From Candidatus Poribacteria bacterium (GTDB taxonomy: Bacteria; Poribacteria; WGA-4E; JAJDTR01): DNA of 39,685 bases. Position numbers and translations under genes: made by a program. Positions 36,701-39,685 of the stretch are shown piece after piece. The DNA is taken from contig JAJDTR010000158.1 of assembly GCA_022827055.1 (NCBI GenBank), positions 1-39,685 on the forward strand, in the 5' to 3' direction. The stretch's first letter is position 1, and every line of letters begins with the position of its first letter. The notes under the pieces were generated by a model. That model saw only the letters and a list, made by a program, of their open reading frames with translations. It had not been told where the DNA came from and ran no database searches.

Positions 36701-39161
36701 GGATGGGTACAAGCCCAACGTTTATCTGTCCGCCAGCCTGATTCGCTCAACGACTTCGCTAGAGAGACATGCTCCTGCCCGCGCTTTCGGTGTCGTCCCT
36801 CTCAAGTTGAACGACGACGCGAATCAGTTGGCAGTCGAAATTGAGACGGTGGAGACATCCCGTCCAAATCAGGAACTTGAGGTCCTCGTTCGTGTTCAGG
36901 CGCCGTCTCCATCGAAAAGAGGAGCATACCAGCTTACGGTGGCAGCAGTTGACGAGGGAATTCTCCAGTTAACCAACTATCAGACTCCGGACGCTCACGG
37001 CTTTTTCTTTCGCCAGCGGGGCTTGAATACCGACACTTTGGATCTCTATTCGGCTGTGTTACCGGAAGTCGAATCGGCATCGGGCTCATCCAGCACCGGC
37101 GGCGGAGACGGGGTCGATGCAGGGCGCAAAAAGCGCTTGAGCACCGTCAGCGTGACACGAGTAAAACCCGTCTCACTCTGGTCAGGACTGGCGGCGACCG
37201 ATGATATGGGCACAAGCGTGGTCCGATTCAGCGTACCGCAGTTCAACGGCACACTTCGTTTGATGGCGGTTGCGTTTGCGGGCGACCAATTCGGAAAGGC
37301 TCACGAATCTGTCATTGTTCGCGATCCAATTGTCCTAACACCCACTTTCCCGAGATTCGTATCGAGCGGCGACCGGTTCAAAGTTCCCGTGAGCGTATTC
37401 AACGGAACGGTGGAGGACGGCGACTTCGAGGTGACATTGAATCGGGAAGGGGCTGTCGATATTCTGGGGGACAGTGCGCATTGGATTCGTCTCAACACCG
37501 GTGAAGAGGGGCAGGTGTTATTTGAGCTTGCGGCTCAAGATGCTATGGGTAAACTCACGTTCAACCTCTCGGCGAAGGGAAACCGCGAAAGCACACAGAT
37601 GACAATCAGTCTACCTCTTCGGCCAGCGGCACCACCGGTTACGCAAACGGGTTACGGCGTCGTAAAGGCTGGGCGTGAAGAGGAATTCACTTTTCCGTCG
37701 AATTACATTGCGGGAACTAGCGAGTTTGGGCTGACGCTATCTTCGTTTCCAGCCGTAAAATTTGCCGGTGGAATCTCGTACCTTCTGCGGTATCCTTACG
37801 GGTGAGTTGAGCAAGTCACGGCGGGGGTCTTCCCGCTGCTCGCATTTGAGAACATTGCCCAAACCGTTAATCCGGATCTTTTTCCAACAGGCAGCGCGGA
37901 TTACTTTATCAGCGAAGGTATAGCAAAGTTGGAGAGCATGATGATGCCGGACAACAATTTCGCTTATTGGCCAGGCGGTAACTCCACGAATTACTGGAGC
38001 AGCATATTCGCCGCACACTTCTTGGTGGAAGCCCGAAAAGCAGGTTACCAAGTATCCGACCGCATTTATAAGATGATGTTGGAGGCGCTGCAACGGGAAG
38101 CCAAGCGTGAGGCACGGGGGAGCCATCAACTTCAGCGGATTGCGTATGCGGTCTACGTCCTGGCAGCGGCGGGTCAGCCGGAGAAGAGCACCATGCTCTA
38201 CCTAAAGAACAATCGATTGAATGACCTCAGCGATTACAGCGAGTTTCAACTGGCTGGTGCGTTCGCATTATCCGGCGATCTTGACACCGCGTTGTCAATG
38301 CTCCCAAGAAACGTCGCGCCTACGGGTGATGGTGTGCGCGAGTCTGGCGGGAACTTCAATTCCCCCGTTCGGGCTCATGCCATCATGCTTGATGTATTGG
38401 CCGAGGTTCATCCCGATCATCCATCGGTGTCGCGGCTCGTCAAGAATCTGACCGACGCCGCGTCGGCCAAGGGCAGGTGGCAGACGACTCAGGAAAACGC
38501 CTTCGCGTTCCTCGCAATCGGCAAGATACTTGGGCAAGATGTTGATGCGGAGTATACCGGCACCATCACTATTGACGGGGAGCGTCTTACAGAGTTCGGA
38601 CCGGCAGATCAGCGGCATACGAGCAAGGAGTGGGGCGGGAAACGGGTGCGTTTGAGTCTTGAGGGAACTGGGAATAGCTATTACCAATGGAAGTCTTTTG
38701 GCGTGGAGACCGGTTCGTCCGTGGAGGAGTTTGACAGGGAGTTGCAGGTAAGGCGCCGATATCTTTCAGAGGATGGCGAACCAATCGCGGATAGCGTTTT
38801 CAAGCACGGAGATTTGATTGTAGCAGAGATTTCGGTAAAGGCATTGACAGCCGATCTGGAAAATGTGGTGGTTGTGGATATGCTTCCCGCGGGATTCGAG
38901 ATTGAGAATCCACGCCTGGAATCTCGTGCAGGTATTTCATGGCTATCCAAAAAGCGTTTCAAACCCGACTACACGGATATTCGTGATGATCGTCTGATTT
39001 TCTTCGGAAAGTTTCCGCGGAGGAAAGAACAGAAGTTCTACTACTCTCTGAGAGCCGTAACACGGGGCGATTTCATACTGCCGCCCGTCGCGGCGGAAGC
39101 CATGTACGATCCGTCGAAGTCTTCGGTAGCGTCGGGTGGGAGCATCAAAATAGTTCAATAA
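33777..39161 (+). CDS. Bacterial alpha-2-macroglobulin, candidate selenoprotein with in-frame TGA at the thioester cysteine
   Basis: One frame of 1794 codons if TGA 37803-37805 is read through. AGGAGG (33763-33768) stands 8 nt before the ATG. The N-terminal membrane anchor (about 8-28) lacks a lipobox. MG-type domains follow; the A2M domain lies near 1130-1200 (SLWSGLAATDDMGTSVVRFS, FNGTLRLMAVAFAGDQFGKA). The thioester site reads YPYG, codon 1343 = TGA, then VEQVTAGVFPLLAFENIA. Canonical bacterial proteins have YPYG-C-x-E-Q here. The frame continues 451 codons with no other break, through the thioester domain (PDNNFAYWPGGNSTNYWSS) to the C-terminus. Family function: trapping of periplasmic proteases by covalent thioester attack. 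A simple gene caller would split it into 33777-37805 and 37929-39161. Selenocysteine, a nonsense mutation or a sequencing error are the options; position and hairpin favour the first. Confidence 0.85.
37803..37841 (+). promoter_or_regulatory. Candidate bacterial SECIS element after the in-frame TGA
   Basis: TGA at 37803-37805. The upper stem GCGGG (37821-37825) pairs with CCCGC (37832-37836), extendable by a G-U and a C-G pair. The 6-nt apical loop GGUCUU (37826-37831) begins 20 nt after the UGA. Lower pairing GAGC (37809-37812) with GCUC (37838-37841) is possible as an alternative. Known bacterial SECIS elements have a G among the first two loop bases and a UGA-to-loop distance of about 16-37 nt. 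E. coli fdhF has a GGUCU loop. SelB binding is inferred. Confidence 0.65.
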
Positions 39162-39685
39162 TGTATGATAAGAAAGGGAATTTTGGTATTGGGACAGCCT
39201 CGCGTCTCCGACTCGTGTTCGGGTTACTTAACGTTACAATCTTATGCTGTCTCTTGTTGAGTCTTGCGGGCTACTTGGTAGGAATCTCCTGGTTTTTTGG
39301 GTTAATGGCGCATTTCAAGGTGCAATACCTTGCGGTGTTATGTTTCTGCGCGATTGCAACAGCCGTTACACGTCAGTGGCTATGGTTTTTACTCGCGTTA
39401 TTCGGGATCTTTATCAATGGAACTTCAGTATATCCATGGTACACGTCAAATCAATCACAAATGTCTGTATCACCCGAGCCTGAGCTAAGGCTTTTGTTCT
39501 CAAATGTGCATGTGCTCAATGAGCAGCACGAAAAGCTAATTGAGCTCGTTGAGACAGAGCAGCCCGACGTCCTTATACTACAGGAGATAAGTAGCCAATG
39601 GGTGCAGTCATTAGAAACCGTTGGACATTCATACCCAAATAAGCACCTAGTACCTCGGAACGACAGCTTCGGAGCGGGTATATTT
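39161..39685 (+). CDS. Endonuclease/exonuclease/phosphatase (EEP) family protein, N-terminal part
   Basis: Open from ATG 39161 to the window end (175 codons seen, no stop). The ATG overlaps the TAA of the alpha-2-macroglobulin gene by one base (TAATG), so the two are translationally coupled. There are about three membrane segments in residues 18-105. The EEP start then appears: LRLLFSNVHVLNEQHEKLIELVE, then QPDVLILQEISSQW, with the conserved Asn and the metal-binding Glu of LQE. This membrane-plus-EEP layout resembles YafD-type proteins. The substrate is unknown (nucleic acid or phospholipid phosphodiester are typical). Coupling suggests a shared cell-envelope role. Confidence 0.82.
   Translation, partial: MYDKKGNFGIGTASRLRLVFGLLNVTILCCLLLSLAGYLVGISWFFGLMAHFKVQYLAVLCFCAIATAVTRQWLWFLLALFGIFINGTSVYPWYTSNQSQMSVSPEPELRLLFSNVHVLNEQHEKLIELVETEQPDVLILQEISSQWVQSLETVGHSYPNKHLVPRNDSFGAGIF

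Noticed and set aside
37929..39161. Separate 410-residue gene downstream of the TGA
   Set aside because: It is in the same frame as the upstream part, has no ribosome-binding site I can see, and begins inside the thioester domain. It is the C-terminal part of one protein.
33777..39161. Global reassignment of UGA as an explanation for the internal TGA
   Set aside because: TGA ends gntR (6660-6662) and fabV (32583-32585) at expected positions, and 4-bp ATGA overlaps are used repeatedly.

Overview
The window looks like a chromosomal segment of an uncultured environmental bacterium. The gene content suggests Candidatus Poribacteria or a comparable lineage: an ECF sigma factor fused to a membrane-anchored propeller, an elaborated BlaR1-type protein, FabV and a large alpha-2-macroglobulin, with many short palindromic repeats between genes. 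That assignment is inference; no rRNA or marker gene is present. TGA is an ordinary stop codon here (for example gntR and fabV), so UGA is not globally reassigned.

Layout. 1-1157: a tyrosine recombinase preceded by a dif-like 11+6+11 bp site. 1578-5234: a BlaI repressor and BlaR1-type sensor operon with a near-consensus promoter overlapping a candidate operator. 5342-5875: a small membrane protein. 6214-10977: a YtrA-type GntR regulator, ABC ATPase, permease and PEGA-like membrane protein, with a 146-bp repeat inside the cluster. 11129-14979: a membrane coiled-coil protein and the ECF sigma/propeller fusion. 15296-17895: a CurA-type oxidoreductase and an orphan PotA-type ATPase. 17929-25349: two full-length GlnD paralogues bracketing two paralogous membrane coiled-coil proteins. 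25395-27439: a 2-hydroxyacid dehydrogenase and a sugar isomerase/epimerase-like protein. 27440-30335: repeats, a HEPN/MNT pair with a frameshifted nucleotidyltransferase, a DUF3800 protein and tRNA-Leu with its terminator. 30913-32585: RidA and FabV. 33777-39685: alpha-2-macroglobulin, then an EEP-family hydrolase cut by the window edge.

The main discovery candidate is the alpha-2-macroglobulin. Its reading frame runs from 33777 to 39161 and is interrupted once, by TGA at 37803-37805. That codon falls exactly where the thioester cysteine of the YPYG-C-x-E-Q motif belongs. A GC-rich hairpin with a GGUCUU apical loop starts about 15 nt after the UGA, which is how a bacterial SECIS element is arranged. 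I read this as a candidate selenocysteine-containing alpha-2-macroglobulin (a selenoester in place of the thioester). A point mutation or sequencing error is the alternative.

Second-tier observations are the dif-like site, the sigma/propeller fusion, the BlaR1 protein with catalytically degenerate extra domains, the doubled GlnD locus, the broken HEPN/MNT antitoxin, and several repeat families (a 146-bp pair, a MITE-like element and two palindrome families).
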